DNA from: Desulforhabdus amnigena
GTDB taxonomy: Bacteria; Desulfobacterota; Syntrophobacteria; Syntrophobacterales; Syntrophobacteraceae
Assembly: GCF_027925305.1 (NCBI RefSeq)
Contig: NZ_BSDR01000001.1
Span: 1,577,001-1,641,000, forward strand
DNA length: 64,000 bases
Reading direction: 5' to 3'
Shown here: positions 17,191-25,158 of the stretch, in pieces
Layout: each line of letters opens with the position of its first letter
Position numbering within the stretch: the first letter of the stretch is position 1
Notes under the pieces: generated by a model
Databases searched by the model: none
Told to the model about the DNA's origin: nothing
What the model saw: only the letters and a program-made list of their open reading frames with translations
Position numbers and translations under genes: made by a program

Positions 17191-17829
17191 GTCAAATACC
17201 TCCGGCAAAGCCGGAGGCTTGAAAATATGGACCGCTCAAAGCGGTTGTAAACCATTGGCCACCTAAAGGTGGCGGCTACTTGAACTTATGCAGTTGATCG
17301 AGTCTGCGATCCTCGGTTTCCTGCTTTTTGATATATTCGCGGATCATCTTCTCATCTTTACCCACCGTGGACACGAAGTATCCGCGCGCCCAGAAATTGT
17401 GGCCAGTGAAATTCTTCCTCTGACCAAGGAAGCTCCTTGCAATGTGGATGGCACTTTTGCCCTTGATGAAACCCACCACTTGGGCAACGCTGTACTTGGG
17501 TGGAATGCTGATGAGCATGTGGACATGGTCCACCAGCAGATGACCTTCCACTATCTTGCTCTCACGCTGCATCGCAAGCTCTCTGAATATCTGCCCCAAA
17601 TGCTTTCGGAGCTCTTCATAGAGGGTCTTCCTTCGGTATTTGGGAATCCATACCACATGGTACTTGCAGTCCCACGCCGTGTGGCTTAGGCTTTGGTATT
17701 CGTCCATACGAAAGCTTTCCTTTCTGTAAACTTTGAGCGGTTCACAGGAGGGAAGCTTTCGTATACTCCCGGAAATGTCAAACTCTGGGAGTCGCCCGGC
17801 AGAGCCGGGGGTTTACCCAAAATTAATTA
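17191..17829 (-). mobile_element. IS200/IS605-type insertion sequence, copy 1
   Basis: A 639-base element with a single Y1 transposase gene, found again at 35638-36276 with the same ends and length. It has no inverted termini; the ends carry hairpins as in this family: CCTCCGGCAAAGCCGGAGG, CCGCTCAAAGCGG and CCACCTAAAGGTGG at one end, CCCGGCAGAGCCGGG at the other. No tnpB is present. Exact borders are judged from where the two copies stop matching. Confidence 0.9.
17276..17707 (-). CDS. tnpA: IS200-type Y1 transposase TnpA
   Basis: 143 residues, the usual size. A HUH single-strand transposase: HVH (in VDHVHMLI, about residue 61) binds the metal and the tyrosine of IREYIKKQ (about 125) attacks the DNA. 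The sequence KYHVVWIPKYRRK is typical of the family. It appears intact. It differs from copy 2 by one residue near the C-terminus (LHKFK here, LHMFK there), so both were acquired or copied recently. Confidence 0.95.
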   Translation of the reverse strand: MDEYQSLSHTAWDCKYHVVWIPKYRRKTLYEELRKHLGQIFRELAMQRESKIVEGHLLVDHVHMLISIPPKYSVAQVVGFIKGKSAIHIARSFLGQRKNFTGHNFWARGYFVSTVGKDEKMIREYIKKQETEDRRLDQLHKFK

Positions 17830-17882
17830 AAATTAAACACCTGATCAGAAGTTATTTAACATTCTCGAGCCTTATTGATTAT

Positions 17883-17960
17883 GTCATTCCGGCATGCTTT
17901 TAGCCGGAATCCAGCCCCACGGCAAATTCTCTGGATACCGGCTTACGCCGGTATGACGGT
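17883..17960. repeat. CATTCCGG dispersed repeat, copy 1
   Basis: GTCATTCCGGCATGC, then CCGGAATCCAG, a spacer, CTGGATACCGGC and CCGGTATGACGG. Two nested inverted pairs (GTCATTCCGG / CCGGTATGAC and GAATCCAG / CTGGATAC) give a hairpin. Related copies at 52851 and 63071. Confidence 0.75.
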
Positions 17961-18010
17961 ATGAAAATATCAAAAAATATGTGATCAGGTGCTTAAAAGC
18001 AGTTTTTTGA

Positions 18011-18361
18011 TTAAAGCCTGATGTCCACATCCACCTCGGAGGCCAGTTTTTGCAGGAAGTCGCGAGATATTCCCTTTTTTATTTCTTCCAAGTCTGTCTC
18101 GAGGACTTCGCAGAGGGCATGCACAAAACCTTCGTACAGGTGTATGAGAGAGGTAAGGCCGTCATTGGGTTGTCGCAGCATCAACGCCTCTTCTATGGTC
18201 ATCGTGATGAACTGATCGCTTATTAAATCCAAGGAGGATTTTTTCAAGTATTCCAGGTATTGGGAAGGCTCAATCAGATCATTGCTATAAAGCCAGCTGA
18301 GCTGTAGAAAAACGCAGTAACAGTAATGGGCTCTATCTCTTATTTCTTGTTCAGAAAGCAT
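18011..18361 (-). CDS. Small acidic helical protein next to YcaO, function unknown
   Basis: 116 residues from ATG at 18361, seven bases after the ycaO stop with GGGAGA before it; a longer upstream start would overlap ycaO and lacks a ribosome binding site. I do not recognise a family. It has no membrane segment, is predicted mostly helical and is acidic (LETDLEEIKK, ASEVDVDIRL). Because it follows ycaO so closely it may be the partner or substrate-recognition subunit. It is not like TfuA, the usual YcaO partner. Confidence 0.65.
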   Translation of the reverse strand: MLSEQEIRDRAHYCYCVFLQLSWLYSNDLIEPSQYLEYLKKSSLDLISDQFITMTIEEALMLRQPNDGLTSLIHLYEGFVHALCEVLETDLEEIKKGISRDFLQKLASEVDVDIRL

Positions 18362-18368
18362 ACTCTCC

Positions 18369-19577
18369 CTATTTTCCCTGTGAGTTGTAGAGTCTTTCGC
18401 CTTTTCTTTTCCTGTCAAAACAGTAAACTTCCATTCCTGGAACAATGACCCTGACTGTCGGAATTCCTACGTCCGACCTGGTCAGATCGACAACGATCAC
18501 CTTGTTCAATCCTCTTTCTCTCAGTTTCCTCAATATGATCTGTATATCCTGAAGGACGTCTTCGCTGTATTCCGATTTTATTTCGCCAAGATATTTTTTC
18601 TCGTGAGCATAGAAACGAGGATCGGCATCATATGACTCCCGGTAATAGTGGGAAGCGGTCTCCTGTAATCCCTTGATCCCGTATTTCTGAATGAAAAGAG
18701 CCCGGGTTGTCGTCATTTCCAGCAAGGCGCGGGCCATGGCAACCCGGGGGTCCAAATGAGCGCCGAAACCGTCGATTGGTATCATGTTTGAGTGAACCAG
18801 GTCTTCAGAGAAGGCAGCAATAACAGGAACTCCGATATCGGATGTGATGTCTTTGGCCGTCACCTGAATCTCGGCCTTTTCAAATTTCTCTATTAAATCA
18901 ATGATAAATTGATGACCGGGGTGATCATCCACTACAAGGGCGTTGTCCATTTCGTGGTTGAATTTGGCTATACTCCAGGCATCTCTTTCTATTATTTCGG
19001 TAAGCCCGTGAAAAATTGCCTCTTCCATGGTATTGCCCGAGGCAAGTCCGTTGGTATGCGTGTCGATTAAGTTTTCAGTTTCTATATGAAATGGATGATA
19101 CACCGAACAGGCCGGCACCAGGATGTCTTCTTCATTCACGATATCGTATCCCCAGACCCAGTATAAGTCCTTGTTCGCACTGAAGTTCGTGAACCGGGGT
19201 AATATGAGTTCGCCAGGATCCAGTACATTGTATTTGGATCGCAGGTTTTGGTAGGGTCCTTGTACGAGTCTTTCCAGGTACTCACTTCTGAATTCGGAAG
19301 AATATCTTTCAATCGATTCCATCAGCAAGGATACCTGTGCCTGCGTTTTTGAAACTCCTTTACCGGTATGACTGGTCCTGGAATTGTCGGGCCTCAACCG
19401 CTCACAGGTGAAAACCGGAATTCCGATGCGATCCAAATTGGTTGACTCCTGAAAAGAACTCATCCCTAGAATCTCTTTCATTCTATCTATGAATCGAAGG
19501 GTTGAATCCGGCGTCCTGGAGCGGTGCGTTTCCAGGACATAGACTTTAGGGCATTTGTGAAGGGTTAGAGCCGGCAC
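18369..19577 (-). CDS. YcaO-domain protein, thioamide/azoline-forming type
   Basis: 402 residues covering a whole YcaO domain. YcaO enzymes use ATP to activate a peptide amide for cyclodehydration or thioamidation. The ATP/Mg motifs are present: SLLMESIERYSSEF (about 107), TEIIERDAW (about 197) and ARALLEMTTTRALF (about 280). The end (VRVIVPGMEVYCFDR) is the stand-alone form found in methanogenesis marker 1-like proteins, without the C-terminal PxPxP of azoline synthetases. No precursor peptide is recognised nearby and this is not a methanogen segment, so the target is unknown. Confidence 0.88.
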   Translation of the reverse strand: MPALTLHKCPKVYVLETHRSRTPDSTLRFIDRMKEILGMSSFQESTNLDRIGIPVFTCERLRPDNSRTSHTGKGVSKTQAQVSLLMESIERYSSEFRSEYLERLVQGPYQNLRSKYNVLDPGELILPRFTNFSANKDLYWVWGYDIVNEEDILVPACSVYHPFHIETENLIDTHTNGLASGNTMEEAIFHGLTEIIERDAWSIAKFNHEMDNALVVDDHPGHQFIIDLIEKFEKAEIQVTAKDITSDIGVPVIAAFSEDLVHSNMIPIDGFGAHLDPRVAMARALLEMTTTRALFIQKYGIKGLQETASHYYRESYDADPRFYAHEKKYLGEIKSEYSEDVLQDIQIILRKLRERGLNKVIVVDLTRSDVGIPTVRVIVPGMEVYCFDRKRKGERLYNSQGK

Positions 19578-19818
19578 ATTGAGTCTCCTTGATTTTTTGT
19601 TAATCCAATGTTTTGATTCGATTGCAATGCTTGAAAAAGCGTGCGCTTGCTCTGCGGTTCAAGTTCGCTTTCTTTTTTCTCCGGCCGAAAAAGCTCGTTG
19701 ACCAAACCATTGCAGCATAGGATAACGAACAATAGAAGAAGAGAGAAGAGATATTACTCACCAAAGACCTTCGAACTTCTTTTTTGCGGCATGCACAACA
19801 CCCCCCTGAGGAGACAGT

Positions 19819-20289
19819 ATGAGTCTGACAGCACGAGATGTTATGGATACCCGGTATCGAACGCTACAGCCGCAGACCCCTATTGCAGAAGCAATAGATA
19901 TTTTTGAGAAAGCGAGTGAGGAGCGAGGGCAGCGGGTATTCGGGATGATGGTAACCGACGAAGCAGGGCGATTGGTAGGCATGCTTTCCATGTACGATAT
20001 TCTTCTTCTCATGCGCCCCAAGCATATTCACATCTGGGGGGAAATGAAAGACATCGACGTCAGCGGATTCATAAGAGAAGCCTGTGAACGGGCCAAACCG
20101 ATCCTCGTCGGGGACATCATGACCACCGAAGTGGTCACCATAGAACCCGACACACACCTCATGCTCATCGTGGATATCATGATCAAAAAACATATCCGCC
20201 GTCTCCCCGTCATCGATAACGGAAAGGTCGTAGGAATTGTTTATATTTCAACCGTTTTTCATCATCTCATGAAGCAGATGAAGCGTTGA
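19819..20289 (+). CDS. Paired CBS-domain protein
   Basis: 156 residues forming one Bateman module: CBS 1 (about 5-65, ARDVMDTRYRTLQPQTPIAEAI ending VGMLSMYDIL is the full span) and CBS 2 (about 92-152, VGDIMTTEVVTIEPDT to VGIVYIS). CBS pairs bind adenosine nucleotides and report energy state. No catalytic domain. A ribosome binding site GAGGAG precedes ATG. The next gene, 25 bases on, is another CBS protein, so they probably act together. Confidence 0.88.
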   Translation: MSLTARDVMDTRYRTLQPQTPIAEAIDIFEKASEERGQRVFGMMVTDEAGRLVGMLSMYDILLLMRPKHIHIWGEMKDIDVSGFIREACERAKPILVGDIMTTEVVTIEPDTHLMLIVDIMIKKHIRRLPVIDNGKVVGIVYISTVFHHLMKQMKR

Positions 20290-20314
20290 ACACGAGACAG
20301 TTTGAGTGTTTCCC

Positions 20315-21217
20315 ATGCAAGCCACTGATCGCAAGAATGTTTTAAGTCATTTGAAAGTCCGGGAGGCCATGCGCAAGCTTGCCGTTCACGTGCCTCGTGG
20401 CGCCCCTTTGGAACGCGCCGCCCGATTCACTATCAAATATAAAGTCAACGCCATTCTCGTGACATCGGAAAATCTCGAACCCTTAGGAGTCGTTTCCAAG
20501 ACGGATCTCATGGGAGCCTATTATGCGGAACTTCCCATTGAAACTCCCGTGGAAGCCATCATGATAGGTCCTCCCCTCTTCTGCCGCGTGGACGATTCTC
20601 TGGAATCCGCCCTCGAATCCATGCGAACCAATAGAATCCACCGGCTGTTCGTTCTGGGAGACGAATCCGACCAGGCGGTCGGCGTGCTCGCGTACCCGGA
20701 CATTGTGGGCTTGCTCTACAGGTATTGTCACCAATGCGAGAGAAGCATCATCCGATCCCGAGGCCCCGATTCGGACCTGAGCTTTGCAGACCGCTTCAGG
20801 GTCTCTGAAGTCATGACTCCGTCGGTGCATGCGCAGAGGGAGAACGAAACCCTGCTGGAAGTGATGGAGAGCTTGTCGGCGCATCGGCTTGGAGCCGTCC
20901 TCATCAAGGGGGGAAACGACCTTCCGGTGGGAGTGCTTTCCAAGACCGATCTCATCATGGCCTACAAGCATGCGATCCCCACCAGTGCGGAAGCACGAAC
21001 CATCATGCGCTCGCCCGTCATGACCTGCGATCATGACGATCCATTGGTCCTGGCCATTCAAAAGATGATCTTTTCAGACATCTACCGTTTGTTTGTCCAC
21101 AGGAACCATCCGGAAAACATCGTGGGAGTCATCTCCCTTACAGACGCTGCGAGAATCCGTTCAGGATCCTGCCGCGCCTGCATGAGCAGCCGCATCCTGA
21201 TCGATACCGAATCCTGA
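20315..21217 (+). CDS. Four-CBS-domain protein
   Basis: About 300 residues with two Bateman modules: CBS repeats starting near 14 (VREAMRKLAVHVPRG), 83 (PVEAIMIGPPLF), 168 (VSEVMTPSVHAQRE) and 233 (ARTIMRSPVMT). Each ends with the usual GV-S-TD-type motif. It follows the smaller CBS gene on the same strand. A GTG three codons earlier (20306) is an alternative start. Likely a cytoplasmic nucleotide sensor; the controlled process is unknown. Confidence 0.85.
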   Translation: MQATDRKNVLSHLKVREAMRKLAVHVPRGAPLERAARFTIKYKVNAILVTSENLEPLGVVSKTDLMGAYYAELPIETPVEAIMIGPPLFCRVDDSLESALESMRTNRIHRLFVLGDESDQAVGVLAYPDIVGLLYRYCHQCERSIIRSRGPDSDLSFADRFRVSEVMTPSVHAQRENETLLEVMESLSAHRLGAVLIKGGNDLPVGVLSKTDLIMAYKHAIPTSAEARTIMRSPVMTCDHDDPLVLAIQKMIFSDIYRLFVHRNHPENIVGVISLTDAARIRSGSCRACMSSRILIDTES

Positions 21218-21261
21218 CTCCTCCCGTAGGTCGATCGACAGAAATTTATCCATGAAGTCTC

Positions 21262-22230
21262 TCAAACCAGCAGTTCAAGGTCTTCCAACATCTGACGGTC
21301 CTGATCCCGATCACGTCCCGCGACCGTCAGGAGCGGTCCAGCCATGATTCCCGTAGCCCCGGCGTAGAAAACCATGGACTGCAGGTCCCTCAAATGCACC
21401 CGCCCCGCACAGACCTTGACTTCCGCTTTGGGGTTCATCATGCGAAACATGGCGATGCTTCGAAGCATGTCCATGGGTTTCATGACAGTCTGCTCTTCGA
21501 GCTTTGTACCCGGAATGGGGATCAGGAAATTGAGAGGAATGGAATCCACTTCTTCCCCGGCCAGAAAGGATGCAAACTCCACCCGCTGATCCAGGGTTTC
21601 ACCCAGCCCCAGGATGCCGCCGCAGCAGACTTCCATGCCCACTTCCTTCGCTGTCCGAACCGTTTCCACCCGCATGGAATAACTGTGCGTGGAGCAGATG
21701 CTCGGGAAAAAGCTTTCCGATGTCTCCAGGTTGTGGTGAAAACGTTTGAATCCGGCATTCTTGAGAATTCGGAGCCGTTCCTTGTCCAGGCATCCCAGGG
21801 AGGCGCACCAGGAGACGCGAGGATTCGTATGGCTTTTGGGAGCCTCGCAGATCTGGAGAACCTCCGCATCTTTCAGAGCCTTCCCGCTGGCAACCACTCC
21901 AAAATGGTCGATGGGAAGTTTGGATGCAGCCTGGTAGGTGCTCACCAGTTCCTCTGTGCTTGCCAGGGGAAAGACTTTCGCCTGAGTCCTGTGGTGAGCC
22001 GATTGAGCACAAAAGGCGCAGTCTTCTGAACAGCCGCCGCTCTTGGCATTCATGATGGAACACAAATGAATACGGTTTCCGAAATATCGCTTTCGAAGCT
22101 GAGTGGCGCATGCGAGAATTTCGGGAATTTCTCCGGCATCACTTTTCAAAATCTCCAAAGCGGTATCCCGGGAAACAGCCCTTCCTTCTTCCGCCGCGTG
22201 CCGCATATCCTTCAGATGGATTTCTTTCAT
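21262..22230 (-). CDS. bioB: Biotin synthase
   Basis: 322 residues. A radical SAM enzyme that inserts sulfur into dethiobiotin. The C-x3-C-x2-C cluster motif is in [13 protein letters not shown] (about residues 64-71). Other family motifs are [10 protein letters not shown], the HHNLETS segment and [11 protein letters not shown]. The substrate arginine region (VCAGRVHL) is also present. It is downstream of bioD on the same strand, 89 bases away across a half copy of the CACGGAG repeat, so it is probably in a bioD-bioB transcript. Confidence 0.96.
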   Translation of the reverse strand: MKEIHLKDMRHAAEEGRAVSRDTALEILKSDAGEIPEILACATQLRKRYFGNRIHLCSIMNAKSGGCSEDCAFCAQSAHHRTQAKVFPLASTEELVSTYQAASKLPIDHFGVVASGKALKDAEVLQICEAPKSHTNPRVSWCASLGCLDKERLRILKNAGFKRFHHNLETSESFFPSICSTHSYSMRVETVRTAKEVGMEVCCGGILGLGETLDQRVEFASFLAGEEVDSIPLNFLIPIPGTKLEEQTVMKPMDMLRSIAMFRMMNPKAEVKVCAGRVHLRDLQSMVFYAGATGIMAGPLLTVAGRDRDQDRQMLEDLELLV

Positions 22231-22257
22231 TTATATTTCTCCCCGAGAATAACTCGA

Positions 22258-22306
22258 TTTTGAAGGTCTTTCTCCGTGCCCTCTGTGCCTCCGTGGTTTA
22301 TATGAC
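22258..22306. repeat. CACGGAG repeat, half copy between bioD and bioB
   Basis: TTTTGAAGGTCTTTCTCCGTGCCCTCTGTGCCTCCGTGGTTTATATGAC matches only one arm of the longer element, so it cannot form the full hairpin. It lies inside the presumed bioDB transcript. Confidence 0.7.
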
Positions 22307-22319
22307 AAGGAAAGCCAGG

Positions 22320-23021
22320 TCATGAAAACGCCAACCTTTCAATCTCGCGCAAGACTTCCTGGACTGCATTCTTCGCCCCCGGGTCACACTCCATATGGGG
22401 GAGCGGCCCCAGGACGGGAACGGAGGCCAAATCCTGCAATACCCTGGGATTGCTCCAGTAACTGGCATCATGCTCGCAGGATTCATTTTCATTGAGGAGC
22501 ACCCCAATGACGCGAATCCCTCTGGAAAGAGCCGACTCCACGGTGAGAAGAGAATGGTTCACGGTCCCAAGGCCTGCCCGTGCGACGATGAGAAGGGGAA
22601 GCTTTAGATCCCGGACGAGATCCGCGTAGAGACAGGAATGGGAGAGGGGCACCAGCAATCCCCCCGCCCCTTCCACGAGCACCACATCCGAGGCCTCGGC
22701 GATATTCCGGTACTTTTCCTTGATGTGTTCAAGATCGATGGTGATGCCCGCCTCCCGTGCCGCCTCGGCCGGAGCCAGCGGCCGGGGAAGAGCATAGGGG
22801 CAAATCGTATCCAGAGGCATATGCGAACCGGCCGCAACTTTCAGCCGGAGTGCATCCTTCGGCAGCCATTGCCCTTCGACCTCCTCGCAGTCGCTTTCCG
22901 CCGGCTTCATCACCCCGACTTTCATGTAATCCTTCAGATGAGACGCCAAAAGGCAGGTCACAAAGGTTTTCCCCACCCCCGTATCGGTTCCCGTAACGAA
23001 AAGCCCCTTTTGTTGCCCCAT
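22320..23021 (-). CDS. bioD: Dethiobiotin synthetase
   Basis: 233 residues from ATG at 23021, preceded by GGGAG. BioD closes the ureido ring of 7,8-diaminopelargonic acid with CO2 and ATP. The P-loop GTDTGVGKTFVT is at residues 8-19, the substrate lysine lies in MKPAES, and VEGAGGLLVPL is the second conserved motif (about 117). An earlier in-frame start (23069) would add 16 residues before the family N-terminus. First gene leftward from the divergent bio control region. Confidence 0.95.
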   Translation of the reverse strand: MGQQKGLFVTGTDTGVGKTFVTCLLASHLKDYMKVGVMKPAESDCEEVEGQWLPKDALRLKVAAGSHMPLDTICPYALPRPLAPAEAAREAGITIDLEHIKEKYRNIAEASDVVLVEGAGGLLVPLSHSCLYADLVRDLKLPLLIVARAGLGTVNHSLLTVESALSRGIRVIGVLLNENESCEHDASYWSNPRVLQDLASVPVLGPLPHMECDPGAKNAVQEVLREIERLAFS

Positions 23022-23081
23022 CTTCCCGCTCCCGTTGTCAGGTATCAATCCTTGTGCTCGAAACAACAACTTTCGAAAGGC

Positions 23082-23111
23082 TCTTTACTCAGATTCCCAC
23101 TCACGTGTCAA
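23082..23111 (-). promoter_or_regulatory. Candidate promoter of bioD-bioB
   Basis: On the minus strand a perfect TTGACA (-35, 23111-23106) is followed after 18 bases by TAAAGA (-10, 23087-23082). The gap to the bioD start is about 60 bases. The -35 box begins four bases from the left arm of the candidate BirA operator. Confidence 0.6.
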
Positions 23112-23115
23112 GCGT

Positions 23116-23148
23116 TGGTTAACCAGTTGAGCACAATTGGGTTGACGA
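23116..23148. promoter_or_regulatory. Candidate BirA operator between bioD and bioA
   Basis: TGGTTAACC, 15 bases, GGTTGACGA. The BirA consensus as I know it is WTGTMAACC-N14-16-GGTTKACAW; the left arm matches 7 of 9 and the right arm 8 of 9, and the spacer length is right. The site lies in the divergent bioD/bioA control region beside the bioD -35 box, and its right arm overlaps a possible rightward -35 (TTGACG, 23142-23147). Confidence 0.65.
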
Positions 23149-23193
23149 AGTCCAGAAACTCATGGTATCCCCCAATCCGAAAGGGGTTACAGA

Positions 23194-24543
23194 ATGAATG
23201 TCGAACGGCTTCTCCAGCTGGACGCCGACCATGTGTGGCATCCGTGCACTCAAATGAAAGATCACGAGGAACTTCCCCCCATTCCCATTGAACGGGGCGA
23301 CGGAGTCTACCTCCAGGATAAGAACGGCAAATGTTATATCGACGGCGTTTCCTCCTGGTGGGTGAATCTCCTGGGGCACAATCATCCCCGCCTGAACACC
23401 GCGCTCATCGAACAGAGCCGAAAGATTGCTCACCATATTTTTGCAAACTTCACGAATGAACCGGCCGTCATGCTTTCGGCCAAACTCGCGGCCGTCACGC
23501 CGGGCAATCTCTCCAAGGTGTTTTTCACGGACAACGGATCTTCGGCCGTGGAAGCGGCTCTGAAAATGTCTTTCCAATACTGGCAGCAGTGCGGCCATCC
23601 AGGAAAGACGAAATTCCTTTCCCTCACAGGGGCGTATCACGGCGAAACCATCGGGGCACTGAGCGTCGGAGGCTGCGACCTTTACCGGCAGATCTATCAG
23701 CCCATTCTTCTTCAAGGATTTCAGGTCCAGGGGCCCGATTGCTACCGCTGTGCCGAAGGGAAACACCGGGATACCTGCCAGGCCGAATGTTTCGCTCACG
23801 TGGAAGCCATTGTGCGGGAACATCACGAATCCATTGCGGGGATCATTCTGGAACCGCTGGTGCAAGGAGCCGCCGGCATGCGCATCTATTCCCCCCGCTA
23901 CCTGCAAAAGCTCCGCTCCCTTTGCGACACGTATAAAATCCATTACATAGCGGACGAAATCGCTGTTGGATTCGGACGCACGGGGAAGATGTTCGCCAAC
24001 GACCATGCCCGGGTAGCCCCGGACATCATGTGCCTTTCCAAGGGCATCACGGGAGGCTATCTCCCTCTTGCCGTGGTCGTTACTCATGACGAGATTTACC
24101 GCGCTTTTTACGATGAATACACAAGTCTCAAAGCCTTTCTCCATTCCCACAGCTACACCGGCAATCCCCTCGCCTGCGCCGTTGCCGTGGAAGTGTTGAC
24201 CATTTTCGAGGAAGAAAAGATCCTCGAAGAGGTGCAGCCCAAAATCGACCAACTGGCCTCCTTCAAGGAACGGTTCGAAGCCCTCCCCTGCGTGGGGGAA
24301 TTCCGGCAACTGGGGATGATCGCAGCCGTGGAACTGGTCAAGGACAGGGAAACCAGAGAAGGCTTTCCCTGGGAAGAACGCACAGGGTATCGGGTCTTCC
24401 AGGAGGCCCTGAAAGCAGGGGCTTTGCTGCGCCCACTGGGAAATGTGGTCTATTTTTTCCCGCCTCTCACGATCAAACCCAACGAACTGGAGACTCTCGC
24501 AGACATCGCCTGCGAATCTATTGGAAAGGTTCTCGGGAAATAG
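23194..24543 (+). CDS. bioA: Adenosylmethionine-8-amino-7-oxononanoate aminotransferase
   Basis: 449 residues, a PLP-dependent class III aminotransferase that converts 8-amino-7-oxononanoate to 7,8-diaminopelargonate. DADHVWHPCTQMKDHE at the N-terminus and SSWWVNLLGHNHPRLN are BioA signatures; the PLP lysine is K283 in CLSKGITGG, with DEIAVGFGRTG before it. The SAM-using form is likely because the N-terminal W-H-P-Y/C-T motif is present. It opens the rightward bio cluster; a heptad array and a CACGGAG repeat separate it from the following operon. Confidence 0.95.
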   Translation: MNVERLLQLDADHVWHPCTQMKDHEELPPIPIERGDGVYLQDKNGKCYIDGVSSWWVNLLGHNHPRLNTALIEQSRKIAHHIFANFTNEPAVMLSAKLAAVTPGNLSKVFFTDNGSSAVEAALKMSFQYWQQCGHPGKTKFLSLTGAYHGETIGALSVGGCDLYRQIYQPILLQGFQVQGPDCYRCAEGKHRDTCQAECFAHVEAIVREHHESIAGIILEPLVQGAAGMRIYSPRYLQKLRSLCDTYKIHYIADEIAVGFGRTGKMFANDHARVAPDIMCLSKGITGGYLPLAVVVTHDEIYRAFYDEYTSLKAFLHSHSYTGNPLACAVAVEVLTIFEEEKILEEVQPKIDQLASFKERFEALPCVGEFRQLGMIAAVELVKDRETREGFPWEERTGYRVFQEALKAGALLRPLGNVVYFFPPLTIKPNELETLADIACESIGKVLGK

Positions 24544-24617
24544 GCTCATGGCTGATGGCTCATGGCTGATGGCTCATGGCTGATGGGTGATGGGTGATGG
24601 CTCATGGCTGATGGGTG
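24544..24617. repeat. Heptanucleotide array after bioA
   Basis: Ten or so 7-base units, alternately GCTCATG and GCTGATG, with GGTGATG variants, beginning directly at the bioA stop codon. Same unit family as the arrays at 3822-4158 and 45566-45815. Confidence 0.85.
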
Positions 24618-24639
24618 CCCCCAGGGAGTTGGCGGATTC

Positions 24640-24750
24640 TAATACCCGTTATTCACCACAGAGGCACAGAGGGCACGGAGAAGATTTTGGAATTTTTATG
24701 GGATTCCTCCGTGATCTCTGTGCCTCCGTGGTGAATGGGGATTTCAAGAG
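24640..24750. repeat. CACGGAG palindromic repeat, copy 4
   Basis: CACCACAGAGGCACAGAGGGCACGGAGAAG, a spacer with GGAATTTTTATGGGATTCC (itself a hairpin), then CTCCGTGATCTCTGTGCCTCCGTGGTG. A well-paired hairpin. It belongs with copy 58409-58508, which shares the GAAGATTT spacer and the GGGGATTTCA end, as a sub-type. Confidence 0.85.
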
Positions 24751-24819
24751 CGGCTCACTCCCTTAAAGGGCTCGTGTCTGAAGTTGCGCATGTATTCAAA
24801 AGGTTGGAAAATCGGGAAC

Positions 24820-25158
24820 ATGAATGAAATATACCCCCAAGTGAACGAATGTTTCCACTTCGATCCGTCGGACCCCTTATTTGAAGACCACTTTCCCGGC
24901 CGGCCCGTGATTCCGGGTTCTCTGGTGCTCGATTGCTTTCAGAAAGCCATCCGTGACAGGCTCATGCCTCAAGAAAAGCCGCTCCTGGTCCTTGCAGGAA
25001 TCCGCAACGCGCGTTTCATCCGTTTTGGTCGCCCGGGCTGGGTGGAAGTGGAAATCTCTCATATGGGCGTAGACGATGACCGCGTCATCTTTTCCTGCCT
25101 GGCCCGGCAGGATGGGCAAACGCTCTCCTCCGCCCTGCTGCAGTACGGACGGTCATGA
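24820..25158 (+). CDS. FabZ-like hotdog dehydratase of the bio-fab operon
   Basis: 112 residues. DHFPGRPVIPGSLVLD (about 24-39) is the FabZ/FabA-type hotdog motif with the catalytic histidine of 3-hydroxyacyl-ACP dehydratases. Slightly short against the usual 140-150 residues: the C-terminal strand region is trimmed. I take ATG at 24820 because it places the first strand correctly; upstream ATG/TTG add residues with no family match. It overlaps the next gene by four bases (ATGA). Likely dehydrates the 3-hydroxy intermediate in a dedicated chain-building cycle. Confidence 0.75.
   Translation: MNEIYPQVNECFHFDPSDPLFEDHFPGRPVIPGSLVLDCFQKAIRDRLMPQEKPLLVLAGIRNARFIRFGRPGWVEVEISHMGVDDDRVIFSCLARQDGQTLSSALLQYGRS

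Noticed and set aside
18369-19577. Methanogenesis gene cluster based on YcaO resembling methanogenesis marker 1
   Set aside because: No other methanogenesis gene is in the window and the rest of the content is bacterial; only the domain type is shared.
23119-24549. 476-codon leftward open frame opposite bioA
   Set aside because: Shadow of a clearly coding gene; length arises from GC-biased third positions.
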